Shown here: positions 10,661 to 19,941 of the stretch, in pieces | Position numbering within the stretch: position 1 is the first letter of the stretch | How the letters are laid out: every line of letters begins with the position of its first letter | DNA from: Colwellia maritima | GTDB lineage: Bacteria; Pseudomonadota; Gammaproteobacteria; Enterobacterales; Alteromonadaceae | Reading direction: 5' to 3' | Length of the DNA stretch: 64,000 nt | Assembly: GCF_022669015.1 (NCBI RefSeq) | Contig: NZ_JAKKSL010000002.1 | Location: 124,001-188,000 of the forward strand | The notes under the pieces: model-generated | What the model saw: the letters and a program-made list of their open reading frames with translations, nothing else | Told to the model about the DNA's origin: nothing | Database searches by the model: none | Translations under genes and position numbers: made by a program

Positions 10661-11083
10661 TTACAAAAATGTTTCTTTAAACCGGCCCCAAATACCAAGC
10701 GAAAAATTAGGAAATAGATCAATACCTAAGGCAGATTTTACCAGATAAAGTATTAATAATCCAAGTCCAGTACAAAATATTAAAAATAAACTTGATACTA
10801 TCGCAGTGAGGATGATAGACATGCGTCTTTCTTGTCGGCTTAATTCCCTGTAGTTCTTTCCGGCTAGAAAAACATAGTAAAACCGCCATTGGTAAAAGGG
10901 GAGCTTAAATGTGCCTCTTAAATCTATTTTGTGTTTACCCCGCCTACGTGATCCTACTGCAGTTAATAAATGAGTTAACTGTTCATCTGAAAAACTGCTA
11001 GCTACCTCTTGAGGCATTCTTGATAATAATTTTTTTATTGCGGGTTGATTTGTTATGTTGTGATCGGTTGCATCCACTTGCAT
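10661..11083 (-). CDS. Conserved membrane protein, 140 aa
   Basis: Intact frame with a soluble N-terminal half (KKLLSRMPQEVASSFSDEQL) and a conserved-looking basic segment KIDLRGTFKLPFYQWRFYYV, then one strong membrane segment at about residues 90-117 (IILTAIVSSLFLIFCTGLGL onward). The part around FYQWRFYYVFLAGKNYRELS suggests a membrane-surface interaction. It is upstream of the exopolysaccharide block on the same strand but 166 bp away. I recall similar proteins of unknown function in Alteromonadales, but assign no function. Confidence 0.6.
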   Translation of the reverse strand: MQVDATDHNITNQPAIKKLLSRMPQEVASSFSDEQLTHLLTAVGSRRRGKHKIDLRGTFKLPFYQWRFYYVFLAGKNYRELSRQERRMSIILTAIVSSLFLIFCTGLGLLILYLVKSALGIDLFPNFSLGIWGRFKETFL

Positions 11084-11317
11084 TAATCTTTGTTTTAAAG
11101 TGCTTTAATAATTAGAATATATTTTTTTATATCCTTGTGCTACTGTTAATCCTGAGTTTTTACTCTTTCTAATAGTATTGTCTATTTTATTTTTTAAGCT
11201 ATTTTGCACACTTATATATTTACAGTGTGTAGTTATATAGTTAGTAGTAATGTCATAGTATAGTGATATGGCTTAATTCAATCTAATCATCATCTAAATG
11301 CAAAAGGATTTTAGCAA

Positions 11318-11560
11318 GTGAAACTTTCGCAATGTAGCACAATTAATATACATAAATTACCACCTAAATTAGTTGAGTTATTAAAAACAGCTGAATGCAG
11401 CTCTATTGTTGGTTTTGGTGTGACACAAGAACAGCGAGACTTTATGCTATTCACGGCTATTGTAGATAATCAGGATTCTGATTTTTTTAAAGGGCTAACT
11501 AAGGAGGTAAAAGAATATCTTTTAACGTTAAGCGAAAGTTTATCCGTTGAGGGACATTAA
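11318..11560 (+). CDS. Hypothetical protein, 80 aa
   Basis: Small soluble protein read from a GTG start at 11318 with AAGGAT eight bases upstream. It contains no membrane segment; the middle part, SSIVGFGVTQEQRDFMLFTA, suggests a compact alpha/beta fold. It stands alone between the exopolysaccharide block and the glycosylase gene, in opposite orientation to both. I do not recognise it. Confidence 0.5.
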   Translation: MKLSQCSTINIHKLPPKLVELLKTAECSSIVGFGVTQEQRDFMLFTAIVDNQDSDFFKGLTKEVKEYLLTLSESLSVEGH

Positions 11561-11585
11561 TTACGCTCTCCTTCTTTCATAATCA

Positions 11586-11640
11586 TACCAATCTCACTAA
11601 CTTAGTGAGCATGGCTACTCGCTAAATCATCATTTACATA
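11586..11640. repeat. Family 1 MITE, one-ended remnant
   Basis: Begins TACCAATCTCACTAACTTAG and follows the left end of the 4988 element for about 50 bases (GCTACTCGCTAAATCATCA). No matching right end is visible, so this looks like a truncated copy. Confidence 0.6.
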
Positions 11641-11678
11641 GAAAATTAAGTTTCACGTTTATTTTTACTAATGTGATG

Positions 11679-12251
11679 CTAGTCAGGCATTAACGCGGTA
11701 ACTTTCTTTTGAAGTAAGGGAATAACCTCTTTTTCAAACCAAAGATTTTTCTTTAACCATAGATTATTTCTTGGGCTAGGGTGAGGCAATACTATTTTAT
11801 TCAACGGTAATAAAGTTTGCCATTGTTTTGCTAGCTTTGTTATAGGGGCTTTAGAGTGCAAATGCCATTCAACTGCATATTTGCCTAGTATAATTGTTAA
11901 TTCTATTTCCGTTAGTTTTTCTAATAACGCTTTTCGCCAAGTTGTTGCACATTGGGGTATTGGTGGTAAATCACCTGATTTTCCTCTACCAGGATAACAA
12001 AATCCCATAGGCAAAATGGCAAATAATTGCTCATTGTAAAACTGACTTTTATTAACCCCAAGCCATGCTCTTAATCTATCGCCACTTTTATCATCAAAAG
12101 GCATTGATTTTTGATGCGCTTTTATTCCAGGAGCTTGTCCCACAATAAGTATTTTACTTTGGGTACTAATTTGTAATATTGGATTGGGTTCTAAGGGTAA
12201 GATTTTTTCGCATAATCGACATTGTTTTACTTGAGACAATAAATTTTTCAT
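11679..12251 (-). CDS. Uracil-DNA glycosylase family protein
   Basis: Soluble protein of the uracil-DNA glycosylase superfamily, 190 residues, intact. The motif LIVGQAPGIKAH matches the family's motif 1 region and LPHPSPRNNLW its C-terminal motif 2 (HPSPRN). PMGFCYPGRGKSGDLPPIPQ is typical of the YcdS-like 'uracil-DNA glycosylase family' proteins. The N-terminal pair of cysteines (CRLCEK) could bind a metal or cluster as in family 4 enzymes, but only two are seen here. Its start overlaps the stop of the upstream cysteine-rich gene (ATGA), so the two are coupled. Confidence 0.85.
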   Translation of the reverse strand: MKNLLSQVKQCRLCEKILPLEPNPILQISTQSKILIVGQAPGIKAHQKSMPFDDKSGDRLRAWLGVNKSQFYNEQLFAILPMGFCYPGRGKSGDLPPIPQCATTWRKALLEKLTEIELTIILGKYAVEWHLHSKAPITKLAKQWQTLLPLNKIVLPHPSPRNNLWLKKNLWFEKEVIPLLQKKVTALMPD

Positions 12252-12493
12252 GCGGATTGTTTTTTGTAGGATGTCAGAATATATTGACGTTTAAATTGAT
12301 CTGGTTTGTTATTGAACAAGTTAATACAATTTTCGCAAATGCACGATGTACGTCGCAAAGCCGCAGGTACTATAGCCGTAAGCTCATTAGGAATTTTTGC
12401 AGTGCTACACCGGCAAGCGTTATTACTGTTAACCATACAATTATTTATGCCCTTACAAAAAGGGCATAATATTGCATTGACTGAATTTTGCAT
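12248..12493 (-). CDS. Cysteine-rich CWC-like small protein
   Basis: An 81-residue protein with paired cysteines: CPFCKGINNCMV, CRCSTAKIPNEL and CICENCINLF. This pattern matches the cysteine-rich CWC family (PF14375), thought to bind zinc; function unknown. In this family the gene often precedes the same glycosylase-like gene or rRNA-processing genes; here it overlaps the glycosylase start by four bases (ATGA). Confidence 0.75.
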   Translation of the reverse strand: MQNSVNAILCPFCKGINNCMVNSNNACRCSTAKIPNELTAIVPAALRRTSCICENCINLFNNKPDQFKRQYILTSYKKQSA

Positions 12494-12671
12494 CGCTATA
12501 TATCTCTTTGGTTAAATAAAACATGCTTAAAACATAGCTAAAACACAACTGATACAGGTTACTATACACATATGTGCAATTGTTGTTTTGCGAGTTTACA
12601 AACTTTTAAGTTTTATTTAAAGCTTAATAAATAATAAACGTGCTTTACTTTTTGTAATAAGGCGAGGGGCT

Positions 12672-13511
12672 TTAAGTTTTCATTTTTGCTTTTATTTGTT
12701 CAGTAGTTGCATGTCGAACATCTTTACCTTCAACGAGGTAAACAATATATTCGCACAGATTCGTTGTGTGATCACCTATTCGCTCAAGTGCTCTAGCACA
12801 CCAAGTAACCCGCAATGCATTTTTTATTTCACGAGGGTTTTCCATCATTTTTGTGACCAACAAACGTGAGATATTGTCAAACTCTTCATCAACTACGTTA
12901 TCATTTCGGATAATTTCTAATGCAGCTTCTACATCCATTTGGGCGTAGGCCATTAAGGCTTTATTTAACGTTTCACTGACATGCTTACCTAGGTGTTTTA
13001 GTTCAACTAACGGTCTTGTATCAACTTCGTCACTATTGCCTTCAATGCTGCCTTCTTTATCTGTATTAGCTTTAATCGCACGATATTTTGCCAATTTTAT
13101 TGCATTTTTTCCGAACTTTACTGCTTCATCACCCATACGTTCAAGATCGGTTATACTCTTAATAACGCTAACCAATAAACGTAGATCACTTGCAGCCGGT
13201 TGTCTTCGTGCTAAAATTTGAGTGCAATATTCATCAATTTCTAGCTCCATAGTGTTGACTTCTTTATCACGTTTAATTACTTTTTTTGCGAGTTTTTCGT
13301 CAGCATTTAAAACGGCACTTAATCCATCGTTCACTTGTTTTTCAACGAGGACACCCATATCCATGACTAATGTTCTTACTTGCTCTAACTCTTGGTTAAA
13401 GCGCCGTGAAATGTGCTTGTCTAAATGTAATTTTGTCGTAAAGCCCGTAGGATTGTCACTTGATTCACTAGGTGAGCTTTTATCTGTGTGGCTGTTATCT
13501 TGCGTTGTCAT
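12672..13511 (-). CDS. phoU: Phosphate signalling complex protein PhoU
   Basis: Cytosolic regulator that links the Pst transporter to the PhoR/PhoB two-component system. Two three-helix PhoU repeats are visible with the characteristic metal-site motifs ERMGDEAVKFGKNA (residues near 110) and ERIGDHTTNLCEYIVY (near 245). The start is the ATG at 13511 with GGAG upstream; a TTG at 13523 would overlap that ribosome site. It has an N-terminal extension of about 30 polar residues and is about 279 residues against 241 in E. coli. It is intact and closes the pst operon. Confidence 0.95.
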   Translation of the reverse strand: MTTQDNSHTDKSSPSESSDNPTGFTTKLHLDKHISRRFNQELEQVRTLVMDMGVLVEKQVNDGLSAVLNADEKLAKKVIKRDKEVNTMELEIDEYCTQILARRQPAASDLRLLVSVIKSITDLERMGDEAVKFGKNAIKLAKYRAIKANTDKEGSIEGNSDEVDTRPLVELKHLGKHVSETLNKALMAYAQMDVEAALEIIRNDNVVDEEFDNISRLLVTKMMENPREIKNALRVTWCARALERIGDHTTNLCEYIVYLVEGKDVRHATTEQIKAKMKT

Positions 13512-13523
13512 GTGATTCTCCAA

Positions 13524-14356
13524 TTAACCGAATCGGCCAGTGATATAGTTTTCGGTAAGTTTGTGGCTAGGGCGTGTGAAAATATCTTCCGTTTTGCCCA
13601 TTTCAACTAATTTTCCCATATGAAAATAGGCGGTGTGTTGCGAAACACGAGCGGCTTGTTGCATTGAATGAGTTACGATGGCAATAGTGTATTTTTCTTT
13701 GAGCTCGTCAATTAACTCTTCAATAATTGCTGTGGCTATAGGATCAAGAGCTGATCCGGCTCGTCCATTAAAATAACTTCAGGGCTAACGGCTATTGTTC
13801 TTGCGATGCACAATCGTTGCTGTTGTCCTCCAGATAAACCCGTTCCTGGCTCTTTTAATCTGTCTTTAACTTCATTAAATAATCCTGCTTTTTGTAAACT
13901 AGTTTCTACAATGTCATCAAGTTCTGATTTGTTGTTGGTTAAACCGTGAATACGGGCCCCATAAGCAACATTATCATAAATAGATTTAGGAAATGGGTTG
14001 GGTTTTTGAAATACCATACCAACACGAGCACGTAATAAAACGGGGTCTAAATCTTTGGCGTAAATATCTTCATTATCAAGCAATAATTGACCTGTCACTC
14101 GACAACTATCAATAGTGTCATTCATTCGATTTAAGCATCGTAAAAAGGTAGATTTACCACAACCAGAAGGCCCAATAAGTGCAGTTACTTGGTTTTGTGC
14201 TAGATCTAGACTGACATTGTGAATTGCTTGTTTTTCACCATAATAAACATCAGCTCCTCTAATTGACATTTTTGCTTCATCGGCGTAGATATTGCCAACA
14301 GTATGCGTTATTTCATCGAGGGCAAATTCATTTGGTTTTGTTTCTAAATTAATCAT
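13524..14356 (-). CDS. pstB: Phosphate ABC transporter ATP-binding protein PstB (one frameshift)
   Basis: ATPase subunit of the high-affinity phosphate importer. Walker A is [19 protein letters not shown], the Q-loop VFQKPNPFP, the signature [14 protein letters not shown] and Walker B VILMDEP. The frame breaks near 13762 right after MDEP; one missing C in CCGG(C)ATCAGC restores [16 protein letters not shown], then the switch histidine in IVTHSMQQA, ending ITGRFG with the stop at 13524. The repaired length is 277 residues. It lies between pstA and phoU with 12-29 bp gaps. Confidence 0.95.
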
Positions 14357-14385
14357 GTATGTTTCTCAATAGATTCTTTTATACG

Positions 14386-15702
14386 TTATTTATTTTCAAA
14401 CTTAGAACGCAACACGGTTGCCGTAATGTTTATCACTAATAATAAGGCTAAGAGCACTAAAATAGCTGCGGATGTTTTTGCTAAAAAGGCTCTTTCTGGG
14501 CTGTCGGCCCATAAAAATATCTGTACAGGTAAAACGGTTGCTGAATCTACAATACTAGTAGGTACGTCAACAATAAAGGCTACCATACCAATCATCAATA
14601 AAGGTGCTGTTTCACCTAATGCCTGAGCTACACCAATAATTGCACCTGTAATGATGCCAGGCATAGCTTGGGGCAATACATGTGAGAATGTTACTTGCAT
14701 CTTTGATGCGCCCAAACCTAATGCTGCTTCTCTTAATGAAGGCGGAACCGCTTTTATCGCTGCTCTGCTAGCAATTATAATGGTCGGTAATGTCATAAGT
14801 GTTAGAACTATCCCACCTACTAGTGGCGCTGACCTAGGCAGCTCAAATAGGTTAATTATCACCGCTAACCCCAATAAGCCAAAAACTATAGAAGGTACTG
14901 CGGCTAAATTATTTATATTAATTTCAATTAAATCGGTCCAACGATTATTTGGCGCAAACTCTTCTAAATATAATGCACCAAAGCAACACCCAAAGGAAAT
15001 GAAAGTAATAAAGTTACCAAGCATGGTCAATAATGTGCCGGCAAGGGCACCTTTTATACCTGCAAGTTCAGGTTCTCTTGAATCACTCGCGGTGAAAAAA
15101 CTTAAGTTTATGCGATTATCAACACGGTTCTCTGTTACAAGTTTTTCTAGCCAAATAGCTTGTTGCTTTGAAACTCGTAAACCTGCTTCTCCTTGAGAGA
15201 ATCCTTCTTTAAGATAACTATCCACGTCATCATCCGACCTAATCCAGACATTGACCTTTTTATCAAATTGTTCAGGAGCGGCAATTAACATATCTTTTAT
15301 CGTAAATTCAGCGTTAGTTGAGAACAACTTAGTTAATTGACGTTTTTCTGAGCGACTAAGTTTTTCACCTGTTGAGAACATTTGATAAACAGAGTTTTTT
15401 AATACCTTGCGGTAATTGGCTGTTTTTAATTGTTCAGCAAACGCGGCTTCATTGGTGGGCGATTCAAGGCCTAACCATTCTTTTTTATAAGTAATATCTA
15501 GTTTAACCCAGTGCTGATTAAACGCCGGCAGTGCTTTAATTGTTATATCACTGATTAAAATTACTACTAACATAAAGCCAAATAATACCGCTAAGAGTCC
15601 TAGACGTTTAAAGCGTTTTTCCTTTTTGTGCCGTTGCTTCAAACTCCGAGCAACAAGCTCTGTGGTAGGAGATTTTTTTGTGTTTTGGATAACTTTAGTC
15701 AT
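14386..15702 (-). CDS. pstA: Phosphate ABC transporter permease PstA (extended)
   Basis: Membrane permease subunit, intact, 438 residues against about 296 in E. coli. The first membrane segment (GLLAVLFGFMLVVILISDIT) is followed by a soluble stretch of roughly 160 residues before the five conserved C-terminal segments. The permease loop EAALGLGASKMQVTFSHVLP and LGETAPLLMIG are family-typical. The extension, facing the periplasm by topology inference, is a known variant in marine gammaproteobacteria. Its start overlaps the end of pstC by eight bases. Confidence 0.93.
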   Translation of the reverse strand: MTKVIQNTKKSPTTELVARSLKQRHKKEKRFKRLGLLAVLFGFMLVVILISDITIKALPAFNQHWVKLDITYKKEWLGLESPTNEAAFAEQLKTANYRKVLKNSVYQMFSTGEKLSRSEKRQLTKLFSTNAEFTIKDMLIAAPEQFDKKVNVWIRSDDDVDSYLKEGFSQGEAGLRVSKQQAIWLEKLVTENRVDNRINLSFFTASDSREPELAGIKGALAGTLLTMLGNFITFISFGCCFGALYLEEFAPNNRWTDLIEININNLAAVPSIVFGLLGLAVIINLFELPRSAPLVGGIVLTLMTLPTIIIASRAAIKAVPPSLREAALGLGASKMQVTFSHVLPQAMPGIITGAIIGVAQALGETAPLLMIGMVAFIVDVPTSIVDSATVLPVQIFLWADSPERAFLAKTSAAILVLLALLLVINITATVLRSKFENK

Positions 15703-17126
15703 ATTGTTCTCTGTATTTTCTGACCACTTTTAGCGCCAAAATATTTAAGCCAAGTGTGGTAATAAATAACATTAATCCAAGCGCAAAAGCGGCTAATGTT
15801 TTTGGACTATCAAATTCTTGATCGCCAGTGAGTAAGGTGACAATTTGCACGGTAACGGTTGTGACTGAATCTAACGGGTTTGCCGTTAAATTTGCAGCCA
15901 TACCCGCGGCCATTACTACAATCATGGTTTCGCCTATTGCACGTGAAACAGCCAATAAAATAGCGCCAACAATACCTGGTAAAGCGGCCGGAAGTAGAAC
16001 GCCTATCACGGTTTCGCTTCGCGTAGCTCCCATGCCAAAAGAAGCTTCTTTAAGTGAGTGGGGTACCGCGCTTATTGCATCTTCTGATAAGGATGATACA
16101 AAGGGGATAATCATCGTACCCATCACTAACCCAACGGCTAAAGCGCTTTCGGAAGCAACGCTTAAACCAAAGCTCTCGCCTACATTTCTGATTACTGGTG
16201 CGACAGTTAATGCGGCGAAAAAACCATAAACAACGGTTGGTATACCTGCTAATATTTCTAACATGGGTTTGGCGACGCTGCGTAATCTAGCGCTAGCATA
16301 TTGAGATAAATATATTGCTATCATTAAGCCAACGGGAACAGCAAGAAGCATGGCTATAAAGGTAATTAACATGGTGCCGGCAAATAGAGGAACAGCGCCA
16401 AAACTACCTGACCCACCTACTTGATCAACACGCATTGCCGTTTGTGGGCTCCATTGCGTGCCAAACATAAATTCAGCAGGGGAAACGCTTTTAAAAAGTG
16501 AATTGACTCAAACAAAACCGAAACAACAATGCCTACTGTGGTTAAAATGGCAATGGCTGAAGACGATATGAGTAATGCTAATATGATAGTTTCAGATTTT
16601 TGTCGGGCTTTAAAGTTGAGACTAAACTTTCTCACGAGCATGATAACGCTTACTACAGCAATTACTAATACTAGGGCTGTTTTTAACCAAGCGGCTTTTT
16701 GATTCAGTGTTTGTAGCGTGAGCGCGGCTTGAAATTGTGCTTGTATGCTTGTATTGCTTTGTTGTTCTATGCCTGCAGCTGCTATGCTTTGAATTAATCC
16801 TTGAGCTGTTTCTGTTGAAGCAATAGAACGAATATTGTTTAGATACAAGCCTAAATCAATAGATGATAATTGCTGAATTTTTTCGGGTAATGTATTGGTG
16901 AGTAATTGTTCAATAACTAGTTGTTCTACGCTATTGAAAATGAGCAAGGTAATCAGTGCGGTAAACCACATACCATGGCGGTTAATAAACCAAATTGCTC
17001 TGGCAAGTTGGTAAGTGCTTTTTTATGTTCTGCTCCGCCGCCAATTTTCAGTGAACGTTTTATTCCAAACCAATAACTAAACAAGGTTAATGAAAGTAGA
17101 ACAATAAAAAGTAAAGATGAATTCAT
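15695..17126 (-). CDS. pstC: Phosphate ABC transporter permease PstC (extended, two frameshifts)
   Basis: Permease partner of PstA. The C-terminal half has the canonical segments and permease loop (EASFGMGATRSETVIGVLLP, then SRAIGETMIVVMAAG). The N-terminal part is longer than in E. coli: two early membrane segments and a periplasmic stretch bring it to about 477 residues against 319. Frameshifts near 16970 (GG for GGG, giving M-WFTALITLLIF) and 16493 (five T for six, giving FFKSVSPAEFMFGTQW) break it into three; both are homopolymer losses. The start is the ATG at 17126. An upstream hairpin separates it from pstS. Confidence 0.92.
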
Positions 17127-17157
17127 ATAATAAGACCAGTTTTCCAAATTTAACGAT

Positions 17158-17192
17158 AAGATATGACAAGAAGCTTATTCTCGTCATATCTT
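17158..17192. promoter_or_regulatory. Intercistronic hairpin between pstS and pstC
   Basis: Ten-bp perfect stem (AAGATATGAC / GTCATATCTT) with a 15-base loop, located in the short gap after pstS and before pstC. It has no T run after it. Such hairpins often protect the upstream mRNA, giving more binding protein than permease; here that role is inferred. Confidence 0.65.
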
Positions 17193-17211
17193 ACGCGTTA
17201 GTTAATATGGG

Positions 17212-18290
17212 TTACTTGTTCAAAGTTAGCGGAGTAAGTGATAAAACATTTTTACGTACGTTTGATAACTTTTCTTCACCAAGAGGAATAAGACCTTTGT
17301 CAGTTAAGTAACCTTCTTCACCCATTGCCGCTTCACTAGTATATTCAGTTAAGAATTCTAAAATACCAGGAACTTTACCTACATGAGCATTTTTCACGTA
17401 AAAGTATAATGGACGAGATACTGGGTAAGAACCGTCAGCAATGGCCTCAAATGAAGGACCTTCACCATCAATAATTGAACCTTGAAGTGTATCGTTATTT
17501 TGATCTAAAAAGCTAAATCCGAAAACGCCGAATGCTTTAGGGTTGCTTGAAAGTTTTTGTACAATTAAATTATCATTTTCACCTGCTTCAATGTAAGTGT
17601 GATCTTCACGAACACTGTGGCAAATTTCTTTATACTTAGCTTTGTTTTGTTTTTTTATTGCTTTAATCCAATCGAATTTTTTACAACCGCCTTCTAAAAC
17701 CAATTCAGCAAACGCATCGCGGGTTCCTGAAGTTGGTGGTGGACCTAATACCTCAATTTTAGTGGTCGGTAGTGTTGGGTTTATATCACTCCATAATTTA
17801 TATGGGTTAGCAATTAACTTAGGGCTGCCGTCTTTTTCGGAACGTTTTTAGCTAAAGCGAGAAACAATTCTTTACGAGTAATATTCATTTTATTGGCAGT
17901 ATTTGAGTTCGCAAGTACAATACCGTCGTATCCTACTAATACTTCTGTGATGCTTTTCACACCATTTTTTACGCACATATCAAATTCACTTTTTTTCATA
18001 CGGCGTGAAGCATTTGATAAGTCAGGTGTGTTTATTGCGTTGCTAGTACAAAATAACTTCATACCACCGCCAGTACCTGTAGATTCAATTTTAGGTGTGT
18101 TGAATTTTGTACTTTTACCAAAACGTTCAGCAACAACTGTAGAAAAGGGGTAAACAGTAGAGGAACCTACAGCGGTAATGGTGTCACGGCTATTGCTTTG
18201 TGCGTTTGCAACCTGAGCCATTAACGCTACAGTGCTTAAAGATAAGGTCATTATTGTCGTTGTTATTTTTCTCTTCATCATGTTGTTCAT
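17212..18290 (-). CDS. pstS: Periplasmic phosphate-binding protein PstS (one frameshift)
   Basis: Phosphate-binding subunit of the Pst importer. A signal peptide (TTTIMTLSLSTVALMAQVANA) precedes the phosphate-binding segments ITAVGSSTVYPFS and IESTGTGGGMKLFC, and later LGPPPTSGTRDAF. The frame breaks near 17835 where an A is missing from the run in VPKKDGSPK; repair gives 359 residues. It lacks the lipobox seen in Gram-positive PstS. As the first gene of the operon it lies directly behind Pho-box half-sites at 18379-18418. Confidence 0.94.
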
Positions 18291-18378
18291 AATATTTCTC
18301 TTGTTAAAATTTTAACGTTATAAAAATTATTTAATTTAAAGCTGTTTTATTAATCTGGGCACAGTGTAGGAATGTTAT

Positions 18379-18418
18379 ATTACAGTTACATGACTGAATT
18401 GTTACAGTTATGTGAAAG
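18379..18418 (-). promoter_or_regulatory. Tandem Pho-box half-sites upstream of pstS
   Basis: On the minus strand four 7-bp half-sites follow one another every 11 bp: CTTTCAC, CTGTAAC, CAGTCAT, CTGTAAT, each separated by 4 bp. The PhoB consensus is CTGTCAT-N4-CTGTCAT. Each of the last three differs from the consensus by one or two bases. The cluster is about 90 bp upstream of the pstS start, a suitable position for activation. Confidence 0.8.
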
Positions 18419-18469
18419 CGGTACATGAAAGGATTTTTTAAAATTACGCTGTACTCCATTAAATTATTG

Positions 18470-18487
18470 TGTAAAAATAACCTTACA
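18470..18487 (+). promoter_or_regulatory. TyrR-like box upstream of aroF
   Basis: TGTAAA-N6-CTTACA, matching the TyrR consensus TGTAAA-N6-TTTACA at 11 of 12 positions. It lies about 145 bp upstream of the DAHP synthase start. In enterobacteria TyrR represses aroF-tyrA, the same gene pair as here. No tyrR gene is in the window. Confidence 0.6.
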
Positions 18488-18632
18488 AATAGCGTAATTA
18501 ATTCTTTACGATTTTATGTTTTTATTTTTATCAAGCTGCAGTCTTCTATAGACGCATTTTGAAATTTTCAATATTTTCAATAAATCTTGTTTTAGCCAAC
18601 GCACTTTTAATGACTAAATTATAGGAAAGAAC

Positions 18633-19733
18633 ATGGCAACAATAACGGCCGACCGTCAAGCTCACAAAAGCACCTTGAATGATATTCATGTTAACGAAGA
18701 ACGTGTACTGATAACGCCAGAGCAACTTAGAGAGGAATTACCTTTAAAAGATCCTGGCAGAGCATTTGTAAAATCTGCGCGTAAAATTATTGCCAATATT
18801 ATTCATAAAAAAGATCCCCGCTTGCTTATTATTAGTGGGCCATGCTCAGTGCATGATATTGAAGGTGCGAAAGAATATGCCCGTGAGTTGAAAAAATTAC
18901 ATGATCAATATAAAGATTCTTTATATATAGTGATGCGTGTATATTTTGAAAAACCTCGTACAACGGTTGGTCGGAAGGGACTAATTAATGATCCACATAT
19001 GGATGGTTCGTTTGATGTAGAAACAGGGCTTAAAAAAGCACGAGAATTATTAATCTACTTAACTGAATTAGGACTACCATTAGCAACAGAAGCACTTGAT
19101 CCCATTAGCCCTCAATATTTAGCCGAGTTATTTAGTGGGTCTGCTATTGGTGCGCGTACTACTGAGTCACAAACTCACCGAGAAATGGCAAGCGGTTTAT
19201 CAATGCCTATAGGGTTTAAAAATGGTACAAATGGTAGTTTAGATGTCGCAATTAATGCATTGCAGTCGGCTGCGTCGTCACATCGGTTTATGGGGATTAA
19301 TCGCCAAGGCCAAGTGTCGTTGATTAAAACATCAGGCAACCCTGATGGCCATGTTATTTTACGTGGTGGCAAGAAACCTAACTATGATAGCGTTAATATA
19401 AATGAGTGTGAGCAAGTGTTAGCCAAACATAGTTTAGAACCAGGAATTGTGGTTGACTGTAGTCATGGTAACTCTAATAAAGATTATCGTCGTCAACCTC
19501 TTGTTGCAACGAATGTTTTTAATCAAATAGTTGAAGGTAATAAGTCAATTATTGGTATTATGTTAGAAAGTAATATAAACGCAGGAAATCAAAGTAGCGA
19601 TCTTGCGATTGCCGATATGGAATATGGTGTGTCGGTTACCGATGCATGTATTGATTTAAACAGCACTAAAACGCTATTATCTCAAGCGAATGATATGCTG
19701 AGTGAAGTATTAAACAACCGCATTGCAAAATAA
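18633..19733 (+). CDS. aroF: DAHP synthase, AroF type, lacking tryptophan
   Basis: Class I 3-deoxy-7-phosphoheptulonate synthase: condenses phosphoenolpyruvate with erythrose-4-phosphate, the first step of the shikimate pathway. Family motifs are LLIISGPCSVHD, VMRVYFEKPRTTVG, LINDPHMDGSFDV, GARTTESQTHREMASGLSMP, HVILRGGKKPNY and VDCSHGNSNKDYRRQ. Intact, 366 residues. Oddity: there is no tryptophan in the whole protein. At the three positions where E. coli AroF has Trp (VGWKG, FSWSA, CISWE) this protein has Arg (CGG), Gly (GGG) and Leu (TTA). The start ATG follows AGGAAAG. The next gene is tyrA, and a TyrR-like box lies upstream, so tyrosine-responsive control is likely. Confidence 0.95.
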   Translation: MATITADRQAHKSTLNDIHVNEERVLITPEQLREELPLKDPGRAFVKSARKIIANIIHKKDPRLLIISGPCSVHDIEGAKEYARELKKLHDQYKDSLYIVMRVYFEKPRTTVGRKGLINDPHMDGSFDVETGLKKARELLIYLTELGLPLATEALDPISPQYLAELFSGSAIGARTTESQTHREMASGLSMPIGFKNGTNGSLDVAINALQSAASSHRFMGINRQGQVSLIKTSGNPDGHVILRGGKKPNYDSVNINECEQVLAKHSLEPGIVVDCSHGNSNKDYRRQPLVATNVFNQIVEGNKSIIGIMLESNINAGNQSSDLAIADMEYGVSVTDACIDLNSTKTLLSQANDMLSEVLNNRIAK

Positions 19734-19794
19734 TTTTTAGCTATGCGTATTAAATAAAAATTTGGCTAACCATTTTTTTAGAAAACTGTTATTT

Positions 19795-19826
19795 CAACAA
19801 AAGGGTAATTTATTACCCTTTTGTTG
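19795..19826. terminator. Hairpin between aroF and tyrA
   Basis: Perfect 14-bp stem CAACAAAAGGGTAA / TTACCCTTTTGTTG with a four-base loop. A T run follows only after ten bases. It may be an intrinsic terminator or an intercistronic hairpin reducing tyrA expression relative to aroF. Confidence 0.7.
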
Positions 19827-19941
19827 GATCTGAGTTTTTTTATTAGCAAACGCTTATTACCATAAGAGAATGTCATAAGAGAATGCCATAAGATATTAGA
19901 TATAAAAATAACCATAATAGAAAATTGATAAAAGAGAACGT

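Noticed and set aside
19862..19890. Direct repeat CATAAGAGAATG before tyrA
   Set aside because: Only two short copies; no known regulatory role, may be chance slippage.
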